Assembly: GCF_001552175.1 (NCBI RefSeq) | Contig: NZ_BCQR01000133.1 | Coordinates: 1-34,898 of the forward strand | Origin: Actinomadura kijaniata NBRC 14229 | GTDB lineage: Bacteria > Actinomycetota > Actinomycetes > Streptosporangiales > Streptosporangiaceae | DNA: 34,898 nucleotides | Direction: 5' to 3' | Shown: positions 1 to 7,796 of the stretch, piece by piece | Layout of the letters: each line of letters opens with the position of its first letter | How positions within the stretch are numbered: the first letter of the stretch is position 1 | The notes under the pieces: generated by a model | Databases searched by the model: none | Told to the model about the DNA's origin: nothing | The model's input: only the letters and a program-made list of their open reading frames with translations | Program-made: the position numbers and the translations under genes

Positions 1-1
1 G

Positions 2-1045
2 GCCGCGGGCGTCACGGCCGTCACCCTCCGGCCCGACGGCGGCGCGGCGCCCGCCCCGGCGGTCCCGGGCAACGCGCTGCTGGTCGCCGCCGCCAGCGCG
101 CAGAAGGCGCCGGCCGGCCGCTACTGGCACGCCAGGAGCGTCCTCGGCGAGATCTACGCGGTCGGCGCGCGGGAGGCGTCCCACTACCGGATCGACTCGC
201 GTCAGGGGAACGATCTCTGGTTCGCGCGGGACGGCAGGGGCAGCTCGGCCCACCTGGACCTGCCCGACGTTCCGGTCACCGCCCGGGACAGGCAGCGGTG
301 GCAGGCCGCCGGGTCCCCCGGCATGGTGAAGATCCCCAACTCGGAGGGGGGCGGGGGGGACATGCTCCTGGAGATGAACCCCTCGGCCCAGACGGGACCG
401 CGGATGCCCACCGAGGGGGGATGGCACGGTCTGACCGTCGACCAGATCGCCAAGCTGCCCACCGAGCCCGGGGCGCTCCGGAACGCCCTGCTCGACCTCA
501 GGGGCAACTGGCGCGCCCGGTCCTCCACGGCCCGCAAGGAGCCGATCCGGGCGCTGTCCGGCCAGGAGCGGGTCCGCGCCCTCAGCGAGGTGGCCGGGAC
601 GCTGCTGTCCACGGCGCCCGCGCCTCCCCGGGTGCGCGCGGCGACGTTCCGGATGCTGGCGGCGCTGCCCGGGGTGCGGCCCGAGGGCGGGACGACCGAT
701 CCGCAGGGACGCCCCGGCACCGCGGTCTCGCTGCCGCTGGAGACCACCGTGCCGCTCGGCCTGTACACCGCGCCCAAGCAGCTCGGCACGTACCGGCGGC
801 AGTTCATCATCGATCCGGCCGCCGGGAGGCTGCTGGCGATCCGGGACCTGGTGGTGAAGCCCCCGCGCGGCAGCCGCCCCCTTCCCCCCGGGGACGACGG
901 CCGGCCCAGGAGGCTGGAGGCCAGGGACCTGCCCGACCGGTTCCACAAGCCCGGTGAGCTGGCCGGTTACCAGATCTTCGAGGTCAGCGAGTGGACGGAC
1001 GCGGAGCCGCCCGCCGGGGCGCTGCTCCCGCCCGACCGTTCGTGA
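2..1045 (+). CDS. CU044_5270 family protein, 5' end outside window
   Basis: The frame is open from base 2 to a TGA at 1043-1045, giving 347 visible residues with no start inside the window. The visible part begins with an extracytoplasmic-looking stretch (AAGVTAVTLRP, then a conserved GRYWHARS segment). It continues with GLTVDQIAKLPTEPGALRNALL and ends with a segment around GYQIFEVSEWTD. This order matches the actinobacterial CU044_5270 family, which typically has an N-terminal cytoplasmic part and one membrane helix; both would lie upstream here. Members are often encoded next to ECF sigma-factor genes, so a sigma factor just outside the window would be expected (inference). No enzymatic motif is visible. 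It converges with the next gene, and a strong hairpin follows. Confidence 0.8.
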   Translation, partial: AAGVTAVTLRPDGGAAPAPAVPGNALLVAAASAQKAPAGRYWHARSVLGEIYAVGAREASHYRIDSRQGNDLWFARDGRGSSAHLDLPDVPVTARDRQRWQAAGSPGMVKIPNSEGGGGDMLLEMNPSAQTGPRMPTEGGWHGLTVDQIAKLPTEPGALRNALLDLRGNWRARSSTARKEPIRALSGQERVRALSEVAGTLLSTAPAPPRVRAATFRMLAALPGVRPEGGTTDPQGRPGTAVSLPLETTVPLGLYTAPKQLGTYRRQFIIDPAAGRLLAIRDLVVKPPRGSRPLPPGDDGRPRRLEARDLPDRFHKPGELAGYQIFEVSEWTDAEPPAGALLPPDRS

Positions 1046-1052
1046 CGAACGG
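1036..1052. repeat. 17-bp palindrome across a stop codon
   Basis: The 8-bp arms CCGTTCGT (1036-1043) and ACGAACGG (1045-1052) are perfectly complementary around the single base G1044. The TGA stop of the CU044_5270 gene is the centre. It lies directly before the larger terminator-like hairpin and may add to it. A protein-binding role is also possible, but nothing in the sequence shows it. Confidence 0.6.
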
Positions 1053-1057
1053 TGACC

Positions 1058-1097
1058 GCGTGCGTTCGCGTCTACGGTCTTTGACGCGAACGCACGC
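1058..1097. terminator. Bidirectional terminator hairpin between convergent genes
   Basis: Two perfect 15-bp arms (1058-1072 and 1083-1097) enclose the 10-nt loop TACGGTCTTT. The hairpin sits between the stop of the CU044_5270 gene and the stop of the convergent membrane-protein gene at 1127. There is no long T tract, which is common for actinobacterial terminators. Confidence 0.75.
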
Positions 1098-1126
1098 TCC
1101 CGTCCGGGCGCCGTCGGACGGCCGGG

Positions 1127-1924
1127 TCAGTCCTCGGTCCAGAGCAGGACGTTCGAGGTCTCAGCGTGGATCATCGCCGCGCCGCGGCGGGTCTTGCGCT
1201 GGATGTCCGCCTGGGGCTTGGAGGACGAGGCCGTGACGGCGATGTAGCGGCCGCGCGCCGTCACGTCGCCGTAGGTCGCGCCGCCCCTGGGCTTGACCGG
1301 ACCGCCCGCCGTGAAGCGCAGACCCGTGTACTTCATCGCGGCCGCGGCCTGCTTGGCGGCGTTCTCGTCGGGAAAGCGCAGGACGTGGCTGCTGACCAGG
1401 ACGTTCGCGCCGGTCCGGAGGGCGATCTCGACGCGGCCGTCGCATCTGAGGCGGGTCAGCAGTTCCCGGGTGGCCGCGTCGGTCGCGCCCGCCTGGCAGC
1501 CCGCCGCGCCGGGGAGGTCCCGGGCGTTGAGGCGGGTGTAGGTCTCGACCGTCTGGTTGATCCGGGCGGTGAACCGTTCCCCGTCGGGGTAGAACGTGTT
1601 GACGGTGAACGCGGTCCTGTCACGCTTCTTGGCGGCGGTCTTCTTGTCGTCGGCCCACAGCATCAGCCCGCCGACGACGACGGCGAGCAGCACGCCGGAG
1701 AGGGCGATGCAGCCGAGGACGACGTGGAGGATGCGCCGTTCGGTCCGCTTGTTCTTGTCGAGGATCTCCTGGACGCGCCGCCGCTCGTCGTCCGGGAGCG
1801 CCGCGTAGGGGTCGTGGCGGGGCCCGTGGCCGGGCCCGTGGTGGGGATCGCGGCCGGGTTCGTGGGGGGACTTGCCGGGCAGGGGGTAAGGGTTGTCGCC
1901 CTTCATGGTGGGCCATGGAAGCAC
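1127..1924 (-). CDS. Single-pass membrane protein of unknown function
   Basis: 265 residues from a GTG at 1924; an in-frame ATG at 1906 (MKGDNPYP) is an alternative, and neither has a strong Shine-Dalgarno. The N-terminus is a cytoplasmic tail rich in Pro, Gly, His and Arg (GPGHGPRHDP). A charged helix (DDERRRVQEILDKNKRTERR) follows, then one hydrophobic segment of about 22 residues (HVVLGCIALSGVLLAVVVGG). The C-terminal part is extracytoplasmic and carries two cysteines (AAGCQAG and RLRCDG) that could form a disulfide. No enzymatic motif is recognised. The soluble domain resembles the many actinobacterial anchored proteins lacking assigned function. The His-rich tail could bind metal, but that is only a suggestion. 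It diverges from the thioesterase operon. Confidence 0.75.
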   Translation of the reverse strand: MLPWPTMKGDNPYPLPGKSPHEPGRDPHHGPGHGPRHDPYAALPDDERRRVQEILDKNKRTERRILHVVLGCIALSGVLLAVVVGGLMLWADDKKTAAKKRDRTAFTVNTFYPDGERFTARINQTVETYTRLNARDLPGAAGCQAGATDAATRELLTRLRCDGRVEIALRTGANVLVSSHVLRFPDENAAKQAAAAMKYTGLRFTAGGPVKPRGGATYGDVTARGRYIAVTASSSKPQADIQRKTRRGAAMIHAETSNVLLWTED

Positions 1925-1941
1925 ATTCCACGGCCCCCGCT

Positions 1942-1961
1942 CTAGAACCGTTTTCTAGGAT
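1942..1961 (+). promoter_or_regulatory. Promoter with operator-like palindrome, thioesterase operon
   Basis: CTAGAA (1942-1947) and TTCTAG (1953-1958) form a perfect inverted repeat with the 5-bp spacer CCGTT. It overlaps a -10-like hexamer TAGGAT (1956-1961), 9 nt before the GTG at 1971, so the transcript is probably leaderless or nearly so. The pattern resembles TetR-type lipid-regulator boxes of the KstR kind (TAGAAC-N2-GTTCTA), but the spacing is one base longer. Binding is inferred. Confidence 0.5.
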
Positions 1962-1970
1962 GGCCCTACA

Positions 1971-2393
1971 GTGACCGGCATGACCGGCGATTACCTGTAC
2001 TGGGAGCGGGTTCCCACCCGGTGGAAGGACAACGACGTGTACGGGCACGTCAACAATGTCGTCCACTACTCCCTCATGGACACCGTGATCAACGAGTGGA
2101 TGATCCGCACGGCCGGGTTCGACCCGGTGCGCTCGGACGCCGTCGCGTTGTGCGTGGAGTCGCACTGCGTCTACAAGGCCGAGGTGTCCTTCCCCGACAC
2201 CATCGACGTCGGCCTGCGCGTCGGCAGGCTCGGGCGGTCCAGCGTGCGCTGGGAGGTCGGGATGCGGCGCGGCGACGGCACGCTGATCGCCGAGGGACAC
2301 TTCGTGCACGTGTTCGTGGGGCGGGACAGCCGCCGCCCCGTGGAGATCACCGGAACGGTCCGGTCCGAGATGGAGAAGCTGGTGATCGCGTGA
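1971..2393 (+). CDS. Acyl-CoA thioesterase, 4-HBT-like hotdog fold
   Basis: 140 residues from a GTG; an in-frame ATG lies at 1980. The motif RWKDNDVYGHVNN near residue 20 is the classic hotdog signature of the 4-hydroxybenzoyl-CoA thioesterase/FcbC group, with the Asp before YGHVNN as the likely catalytic residue. The strands SHCVYKAEVSFPDTIDVGLRVGRLG and FVHVFVG complete the fold at the usual length. The expected reaction is hydrolysis of an acyl-CoA to free acid and CoA in the cytoplasm. Its stop overlaps the next GTG by 4 bp (GTGA), so it is probably translationally coupled to the alcohol dehydrogenase. A palindrome on its promoter suggests control by a small-molecule-responsive repressor. 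The acyl substrate cannot be read from the sequence. Confidence 0.85.
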   Translation: MTGMTGDYLYWERVPTRWKDNDVYGHVNNVVHYSLMDTVINEWMIRTAGFDPVRSDAVALCVESHCVYKAEVSFPDTIDVGLRVGRLGRSSVRWEVGMRRGDGTLIAEGHFVHVFVGRDSRRPVEITGTVRSEMEKLVIA

Positions 2394-3514
2394 CGACGAC
2401 CCGCGCCGCCGTCCTGGTCGAGTCCGGCCGCCCCGCCCCGTACGCCGACTCCCGCCCCCTGGAGGTCACCGAACTGCGGCTGGACCCGCCCGGCCCCGGT
2501 GAGCTGCTGGTCAGGGTGGGCGCGGCGGGCCTGTGCCACTCGGACCTGTCGGTCATCAACGGCTCCCGGCTCCGCCCCCTGCCCATGGCGCTCGGCCACG
2601 AGGCGGCGGGCGAGGTCGTGGAGGCGGGGGAGGGAACGGACTTCGCGCCCGGCGACCGCGTGGTGCTGGCGTTCGTCCCGGCGTGCGGTCACTGCGAGCG
2701 CTGCGTGGACGGCCGCCCGGCGCTGTGCGGGCCCGGGGCCCAGGCGAACGGGGCCGGGACGCTGCTGTCGGGCGCCCGCCGCTTCACCGCCCCCGACGGC
2801 ACCCGGCCCCACCACCACCTGGGCGTCTCGGCGTTCTCCGAGTACACGGTCGTGTCGGCGCGGTCGGCGGTGAAGGTGGACGGCGACCTGCCCCACGAGA
2901 TCGCCGCGCTGTTCGGCTGCGCGGTGCTCACCGGGGCCGGGGCGGCGCTCTACAGCGCGCGGGTCACGCCCGGCGACAGCGTCGCGGTGTTCGGGCTGGG
3001 AGGCGTCGGCCTGGCCGCGCTGCTGGCCGCCAGGGCCGCCGGGGCCTCGACGCTCGTCGCGGTGGACGTGGTGGACCACAAGCTCGACCTGGCGCGCCGG
3101 CTCGGCGCGACCGCCGTGGTCAAGGGCGGTCCCGACACCGTCGAGCAGGTGCGCGACCTCACGCGCGGCGGAGCGGAGAAGGTCATCGACACCACCGGCG
3201 TCGTGCGGGTCCTCGAACAGTCCTACGCCGCCACCCGCGCGGGCGGCACCACCGTCACCGTCGGGCTGCCCGACCCCGGCGCGCCGCTCACCCTCCCGGC
3301 GCTCAGCCTGGTCGCCGAGGAGCGCACGCTGCGCGGCAGCTACCTGGGCTCGTGCGTGCCGCGCCGCGACGTGCCGCGCTTCGTCGGGATGTACCGCTCC
3401 GGGACGCTGCCGGTCGACGCGCTGCTGTCGCACCGGCTGACCCTCGACGAGATCAACGCGGGGTTCGACCGGCTGCACACCGGCGAGGCCGTCCGGCAGG
3501 TCGTGACGTTCTGA
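2390..3514 (+). CDS. Zinc-dependent alcohol dehydrogenase (MDR family)
   Basis: 374 residues. The GTG start overlaps the thioesterase stop, and upstream in-frame sequence is only that gene's shadow. The GroES-like domain has catalytic-zinc ligands C49 (GLCHSDLS) and H70-E71 (GHE), and a structural-zinc lobe with Cys 99, 102, 105 and 113. The Rossmann motif GLGGVGLAALLAARAAGA follows, then LGATAVV typical of the family. It should oxidise an alcohol with NAD+ (or the reverse) in the cytoplasm. All zinc ligands are present, so it should be active. As partner of a CoA thioesterase it may act on an alcohol from acyl degradation, but the substrate is unknown. A strong hairpin follows directly after the stop. 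Confidence 0.88.
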   Translation: MTTTRAAVLVESGRPAPYADSRPLEVTELRLDPPGPGELLVRVGAAGLCHSDLSVINGSRLRPLPMALGHEAAGEVVEAGEGTDFAPGDRVVLAFVPACGHCERCVDGRPALCGPGAQANGAGTLLSGARRFTAPDGTRPHHHLGVSAFSEYTVVSARSAVKVDGDLPHEIAALFGCAVLTGAGAALYSARVTPGDSVAVFGLGGVGLAALLAARAAGASTLVAVDVVDHKLDLARRLGATAVVKGGPDTVEQVRDLTRGGAEKVIDTTGVVRVLEQSYAATRAGGTTVTVGLPDPGAPLTLPALSLVAEERTLRGSYLGSCVPRRDVPRFVGMYRSGTLPVDALLSHRLTLDEINAGFDRLHTGEAVRQVVTF

Positions 3515-3517
3515 CCG

Positions 3518-3550
3518 GGTCGGCGGCGCGCCACCGGCGCGCCGCCGACC
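3518..3550. terminator. Bidirectional terminator between convergent genes
   Basis: Perfect 15-bp arms (3518-3532 and 3536-3550), almost entirely G and C, flank a 3-base centre (ACC). The hairpin fills the gap between the dehydrogenase stop (3514) and the permease stop (3557), so it can serve both strands. Confidence 0.85.
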
Positions 3551-3556
3551 GCGGGG

Positions 3557-4987
3557 TCACTCGGACTTCCCGGCCCCCCGGCCGAGCAGCGAGTGCCGGT
3601 GGCTGTAGGCGAAGTACACCAGCGTCCCCAGCAGGAACCAGGCCGCGAACCGCAGCCAGGTCTGCCACTGGAGGAACGTGATCAGCCAGAACGAGAACAC
3701 CACGCCGATGATCGGCACGACCGGCATGCCCGGCGTGCGGAACTCGCGCGGCAGGTCGGGCCGCTTGTACCGCAGCACGACCACCGCGACGCACACCACG
3801 ATGAACGCCAGCAGGATGCCGATGTTGGTGAGCTCGGCGGCCTCGGCGATCGGCAGGAACCCGGCGATCAGCGCCGATCCCGCGCCCAGGATCCAGGTGA
3901 TCCGGGTCGGCACCTTCCGCGTGGGGTGCGTCTTGGCGAACCACATCGGCAGCAGCCCGTCGCGGCTCATCGAGAACCACACCCGCGCCGCGCCCATCAT
4001 GAACGTGAACAGCACGGTCAGCACGCCGAGGATCGCGCCGACCGCGATGACGATCCCGACGGTGTTCAGCCCGACCGACTGGAACGCCGAGGAGAACGCC
4101 GCGTTGGGGTCGATGTCGCGGTAGTCGACCATGCCGGTCAGCACCAGGCAGGCCAGCACGTACAGCACCATCGAGATCGCCAGCGAGTAGATGATCGCCT
4201 TCGGCATGTGCCGCCGCGCGTCCTTGGACTCCTCGGCCGCGGTGCTCATCGCGTCGTAGCCGAAGACGGCGAAGAACACGGTGGCCGCGCCGGTGACGGC
4301 GCCGCCGACCCCGAACGGGAAGAACGGCGAGTAGTTCCCCGTGTTGATCTTGAAGACGCCGACCACGATGACCAGCAGCACGATGCCGACCTTCAGGTAC
4401 ACCAGCGCCGTCTCGAACCGCGCCGCGTTCTTCATCCCGAGGTTCAGCACCCACGCGATGAGCAGGCACAGCAGGGCCGCGAACAGGTTGACCTTGTAGC
4501 TGCCCGCCGCGACGCCCTCGGGTTCGGTCCCGGGCGCGCCCATCATCCACAGGGGCAGGTCGACGTGCATGAACCCGAGCAGGTCGTTGAAGTACCCGGA
4601 GATGCCGATCGCGACCACCGCCACGATCGCGGTGTACTCCAGCAGCAGGTCCCACCCGATCGCCCATCCGGCGAACTCGCCGAGCACGGCGTACCCGTAG
4701 GTGTAGGCGGATCCGGCGCGGGGGATGAGCCCGGCGAACTCGGCGTAGGAGAACGCCGCCGCCGCGCTCGCCACCCCCGCGATCAGGAACGACAGCAGCA
4801 CCGCGGGTCCGGCCGTCTTGTTGGCCACCGCACCGGCCAACGAGAAGATCCCGGCCCCGATGATGCCGCCGACGCCGATCGCGGTGAGCTGCCACAGGCC
4901 GAGCGTCCGGCTGAGGCCGGACGACTCACTCTCGTCATCGATCTGGTCGACGGGTTTGCGCCGCGTCATCGCGTGCAACACCGACAT
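3557..4987 (-). CDS. APC-family amino-acid permease
   Basis: 476 residues. The ATG at 4987 is chosen because AAGGAGG lies 6 nt before it; a longer in-frame ORF to 5077 lacks such a site. After a charged N-terminal tail (RRKPVDQIDDESESSGLSR), helix 1 carries GVGGIIGAGIFSLAG, the substrate-binding glycine motif of APC transporters. About 12-13 hydrophobic segments follow, including AARVWFSMSRDGLLPMWFAK, characteristic of the cationic amino-acid (CAT/YfnA) subgroup. The C-terminus is short. It should import amino acids, probably basic ones, by proton symport across the cytoplasmic membrane. An 11-bp inverted repeat lies just upstream of the ribosome-binding site. Neighbouring genes do not identify its substrate. 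Confidence 0.92.
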   Translation of the reverse strand: MSVLHAMTRRKPVDQIDDESESSGLSRTLGLWQLTAIGVGGIIGAGIFSLAGAVANKTAGPAVLLSFLIAGVASAAAAFSYAEFAGLIPRAGSAYTYGYAVLGEFAGWAIGWDLLLEYTAIVAVVAIGISGYFNDLLGFMHVDLPLWMMGAPGTEPEGVAAGSYKVNLFAALLCLLIAWVLNLGMKNAARFETALVYLKVGIVLLVIVVGVFKINTGNYSPFFPFGVGGAVTGAATVFFAVFGYDAMSTAAEESKDARRHMPKAIIYSLAISMVLYVLACLVLTGMVDYRDIDPNAAFSSAFQSVGLNTVGIVIAVGAILGVLTVLFTFMMGAARVWFSMSRDGLLPMWFAKTHPTRKVPTRITWILGAGSALIAGFLPIAEAAELTNIGILLAFIVVCVAVVVLRYKRPDLPREFRTPGMPVVPIIGVVFSFWLITFLQWQTWLRFAAWFLLGTLVYFAYSHRHSLLGRGAGKSE

Positions 4988-5001
4988 AGCGAGCCTCCTT
5001 A

Positions 5002-5029
5002 CGTTGGCCTGCCACGTTGCAGGCCAACG
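5002..5029 (-). promoter_or_regulatory. Perfect 11-bp inverted repeat in permease leader
   Basis: The arms CGTTGGCCTGC (5002-5012) and GCAGGCCAACG (5019-5029) enclose the 6-nt loop CACGTT. The repeat begins two bases beyond the AAGGAGG ribosome-binding site of the permease. It could be an operator or a leader-RNA hairpin affecting ribosome access. No T tract or antiterminator partner is visible. Confidence 0.65.
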
Positions 5030-5127
5030 CAGAACCATGCCCCCGGCAGCCCCGCTCGTCACTTCCACAACCATCACAATTCGGTCACCCGAAACCCCGG
5101 CGCCAGGGTGGGGAAGGGGAAGGCGGG

Positions 5128-5160
5128 CGCCGCGCGGCCGCCCGAAGCGGCCGCGCGGCG
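5128..5160. terminator. Terminator hairpin downstream of secreted protein
   Basis: Perfect 14-bp arms CGCCGCGCGGCCGC (5128-5141) and GCGGCCGCGCGGCG (5147-5160) surround CCGAA. On the minus strand it lies between the secreted-protein gene and the permease, so it probably separates their transcripts. The plus strand continues with TTCTT. Confidence 0.65.
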
Positions 5161-5353
5161 TTCTTCCCGCTGTGTCCGTGCGGCTCGACGACCCCGGCGG
5201 AGCCCTTACCCCCCAGTTCGGGCGCCCGGTCGGAGCCCGCGACGGACGAGATAGAAGGTAGCCGCGACCGCCCGCGCCGGGGCTCGTTCACACCTTCCAT
5301 CCGACAAGCGGTGGGGACGGTGCGACGAACGGCCCCCGGCGCGGGGCGAGCGG

Positions 5354-6898
5354 TCAGCGCACGCCGTACGCGTTGGTGATCGTCTGCACGGAGGTCGCGC
5401 CCGTGCCGTCCTTCGCCGTGGCGCGCAGGGACACGAAGCCCGCCGCGTTCGGGTTGCGGACCCGCACCACCCAGTGCGAGCCCTCGCGCTTGACGGCCAG
5501 CTTCCGCCAGGTCCTGCCGCCGTCCGCCGAGGCCTCGACGACCAGGGACTTCAGCGTGGTGCGGGAGTCGGGGTGCCCCTTCACCGTCAGCGGGACGGAG
5601 GTCAGCGAGCCGCGGGCGGCGTGGTTGCGGGCGTCCAGGCCGCGCGGCGCGTAGACGGTGGTCAGCGCGCTCACCCCGCCGTGGCCGAGGCCGTCGTCGT
5701 AGCCCCGGGCCTTGAACCGCAGGGTCGCGGCCACGCGGGTGGACAGCAGCGCCCCGGCCGGACGCCGGGCCTCGACCTTCAGCGTGTACCAGGCCGCCCT
5801 GGTCGGGATCTTGACGCGCAGGTCGCCCTTGCCCTGGGCCAGCAGGGTCGTGCCCCGGTACAGCCTGGCGCTCTTGGTGACGCCGCTCAGGCCGCAGTCC
5901 TGGTTGACGGTGCGCGGCGGCTGGCAGATCAGGGATCGCGGCGTCAGGTGGAGGTAGCGGCCGTCGATGGAGCCGCCGACGCCGTTGCGGGACGGTCCCC
6001 ACACGGCCCGGCCCCACGTCTCGGTGAAACGGCCCTTCTTGTAGGTCGGGTCGTCGTTGTGGTCGCTGATGGTGGCGTTGCCGTGCGGGCCGCTGATGGT
6101 GACGTCCGGGTTCCAGCGGAGCCCCGGGGTCCGGTAGGAGACCACGGTGCGGGGGAGCGCGCCGAGCTCGGTGTGCATGTGGGTGAGCCATCCCCTGTTG
6201 TCGGGGGCAGAGGCTCGCAGGTCCATCCCGCCGGTCTGGCCGTTGTCGAACGAGCGGACGTGCACGTCCACGCGGGCCAGGTCGGCGCGCTTGGAGCGGT
6301 ACACCGGCGTGGCCGGGATGCCGCCCTTGGCGACGCGGACCAGGTCGTACCGGTACGGGCTGGGGTTCTCGGCGCCGGAGCCCCTGCGCTCCAGCACGGC
6401 GTGCGCGGCGAGCGACACGTACTTGCTGGTGGTGGGGATGACGTAGGTGGCGTTCGGCGGGGACCAGCCGGAGATCGGGTTGACCGACCACTCGCCGTTC
6501 ACCAGCGGCAGCACGTTCAGGCCGGTGACCTCGGCGGTCGGGTCGTCGACCGAGAAGCGGACCTGCCGCCCCTTGCGGGCGTCGAACGCGACGGTCTGGC
6601 TCCTGGTGACCTTGACGACGCGGGTGCCCAGGGTGAGGGCCTCGCCGGTCTCGATGAGGGTGGTGACCGCGTAGGTCCCGGCCCGGACGCGGACGCCGCG
6701 TCCGCCGGGCACCTCCCGGCCCTGTCCGGTCCGGACGTCGATGAGGTAGGCGCCGGGCTTGACGGCCGCGCCGTCGCGGCCGATGGCGGTGACGGCGAGC
6801 GCGTGGGTGGCGGCGGCCTCGGCCGGGACCGCGGTCAGGCCGAGGGAGAGTCCGGCCGCGAGCGTGAGCGTGACGGCACGGAGGGGGCGACTGTGCAA
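5354..6898 (-). CDS. Secreted beta-sandwich protein of unknown function
   Basis: 514 residues from a TTG at 6898, preceded by GAAGG at 6-7 nt. The start is chosen because it gives a clean Sec signal peptide (HSRPLR, a hydrophobic run LTLAAGLSLGLTAV, AEA-A cleavage near residue 28). No in-frame ATG or GTG gives a better leader. The mature part looks all-beta. A Pro/Gly domain with VRVRAGTYAV resembles carboxypeptidase-regulatory or Ig-like folds. A central region has a cysteine pair (LICQ and QDCG) likely to form a disulfide. The final 80 residues (SADGGRTWRKLAV to VSLRATAKDG) resemble the C-terminal beta domain of actinobacterial secreted subtilases. No protease triad is present. The role is unknown; surface binding is possible. 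Confidence 0.75.
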   Translation of the reverse strand: MHSRPLRAVTLTLAAGLSLGLTAVPAEAAATHALAVTAIGRDGAAVKPGAYLIDVRTGQGREVPGGRGVRVRAGTYAVTTLIETGEALTLGTRVVKVTRSQTVAFDARKGRQVRFSVDDPTAEVTGLNVLPLVNGEWSVNPISGWSPPNATYVIPTTSKYVSLAAHAVLERRGSGAENPSPYRYDLVRVAKGGIPATPVYRSKRADLARVDVHVRSFDNGQTGGMDLRASAPDNRGWLTHMHTELGALPRTVVSYRTPGLRWNPDVTISGPHGNATISDHNDDPTYKKGRFTETWGRAVWGPSRNGVGGSIDGRYLHLTPRSLICQPPRTVNQDCGLSGVTKSARLYRGTTLLAQGKGDLRVKIPTRAAWYTLKVEARRPAGALLSTRVAATLRFKARGYDDGLGHGGVSALTTVYAPRGLDARNHAARGSLTSVPLTVKGHPDSRTTLKSLVVEASADGGRTWRKLAVKREGSHWVVRVRNPNAAGFVSLRATAKDGTGATSVQTITNAYGVR

Positions 6899-6999
6899 CG
6901 GAGCCTTCGCGTGGGGGGAGGGACGCGCCTGGGAGGACGCGTGGGGCTGACGGTGCGGCGGGGGGAGGGCGTAATGATCCCGAGCGCCGGGACCGGTCG

Positions 7000-7737
7000 T
7001 CAAGATCCCAGGATATGGGCGGTGAGCAGGTCCCGGAAGCCGGACTCGAACCGTTCGTAGTGCGCGCGCAGCCCCGGGCCCGGCCAGTCCTCGGGCAGCA
7101 GCTCGCGCGGCAGCAGCGGGTCGGCCAGCAGGTGCCGCAGCACCGCCGCCGCCACCGTGAACCGCTCGGCCATCGCGTCGGCCTCGTCCAGCGCCGACCG
7201 CAGCGCCCGCGCGGTGTCCGCCCAGCCGGTCAGGTCCCACAGCGCCCCGGCCAGCGTGACCGGGTCCTGCTCGGGGCGGCCGGTCAGGAACGCGCACTGC
7301 CGCGCCACGATCTCCGGCCGGGGGCGCGCCAGGTTCGCCGGGCGCAGCCAGGCGCCCTCGCGGATCTCGGCGAGCCGCAGCTCCGACATGGCCTGGCGCA
7401 GGGCCGCGCGGTCGGCGGCGGGGCGGCGGTCGGCGGTGACGACGGCGATCTCCCAGGTGCCGTCCCAGGGGCGGGTGCGGGGCGACCGGCTCTCGTCCTG
7501 CCGCCGCTGGCGGCCGAGGAGCCGTTCGGTGAGCTGGTAGTGGCCGTCCACCTGCACCAGGTCCCCGGCGGCGACCATCCGCGACAGCGCGACCCGGACC
7601 GTCCCCTCGGCGATCCCGAACAGCTCGCCGACCCGGACCAGGTGCCGCGTGCGCAGCCGGGGCGGGTGCATGCCGAGCAGCGTGCTCAGCACCACCGAGC
7701 GGGCCGTGAGCGGACGCAGTCCCAGGGCGTTGGTCAT
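7000..7737 (-). CDS. PaaX-family transcriptional regulator
   Basis: 245 residues from the ATG at 7737 (MTNALGLRPLTARSVV); the ORF extends 13 codons upstream, but those lie in the divergent promoter region. The N-terminal winged helix runs RHLVRVGELFGIAEGTVRVALSRMVAAGDL, about residues 30-62, as in PaaX. The middle part starts with WDGTWEIAVV, and the C-terminal part contains WLRPANL and WDLTGWADTARAL, all family landmarks. PaaX proteins repress aryl-CoA catabolic genes and are released by aryl-CoA esters such as phenylacetyl-CoA. It diverges from an acyl-CoA dehydrogenase across 65 bp containing a palindrome, so it is the obvious candidate regulator of that gene and probably the thioesterase-crotonase genes after it. 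The ligand is not known. Confidence 0.88.
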   Translation of the reverse strand: MTNALGLRPLTARSVVLSTLLGMHPPRLRTRHLVRVGELFGIAEGTVRVALSRMVAAGDLVQVDGHYQLTERLLGRQRRQDESRSPRTRPWDGTWEIAVVTADRRPAADRAALRQAMSELRLAEIREGAWLRPANLARPRPEIVARQCAFLTGRPEQDPVTLAGALWDLTGWADTARALRSALDEADAMAERFTVAAAVLRHLLADPLLPRELLPEDWPGPGLRAHYERFESGFRDLLTAHILGS

Positions 7738-7767
7738 CGTGCTCGGGACCCTACCGCGATTACACTC

Positions 7768-7796
7768 TTCCATCACGTGTGGAAAAGTCGTAATGT
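7768..7796 (+). promoter_or_regulatory. Divergent promoter with candidate PaaX-type operator
   Basis: TTCCA (7768-7772) and TGGAA (7780-7784) are inverted around TCACGTG, forming a 17-bp palindrome centred near a CACGTG core. A -10-like TAATGT (7791-7796) follows and ends 6 nt before the dehydrogenase ATG (7803), implying leaderless transcription. On the minus strand TGTAAT precedes the regulator. The palindrome therefore sits where it could block both promoters. Confidence 0.55.

Larger units (their letters stand above)
4988..5353. other. 366-base non-coding gap
   Basis: Besides the leader repeat (5002-5029) and the terminator-like hairpin (5128-5160), I see no gene here. The ORFs crossing it are shadows or frame extensions without ribosome-binding sites. 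The permease promoter should lie between about 5030 and 5125, but no clear -35/-10 pair is visible. The segment 5161-5353 is featureless apart from short GC palindromes. Confidence 0.6.

Noticed and set aside
2021..2389. Upstream extension of the 2390 dehydrogenase frame
   Set aside because: The frame is open because it overlaps the thioesterase in another frame; a GTG at 2390 overlaps its stop, and the MDR family begins there.
3593..5254. A 553-codon plus-strand ORF opposite the permease
   Set aside because: Shadow of the permease frame; the composition (His, Arg, Asp repeats) is not a folded protein.
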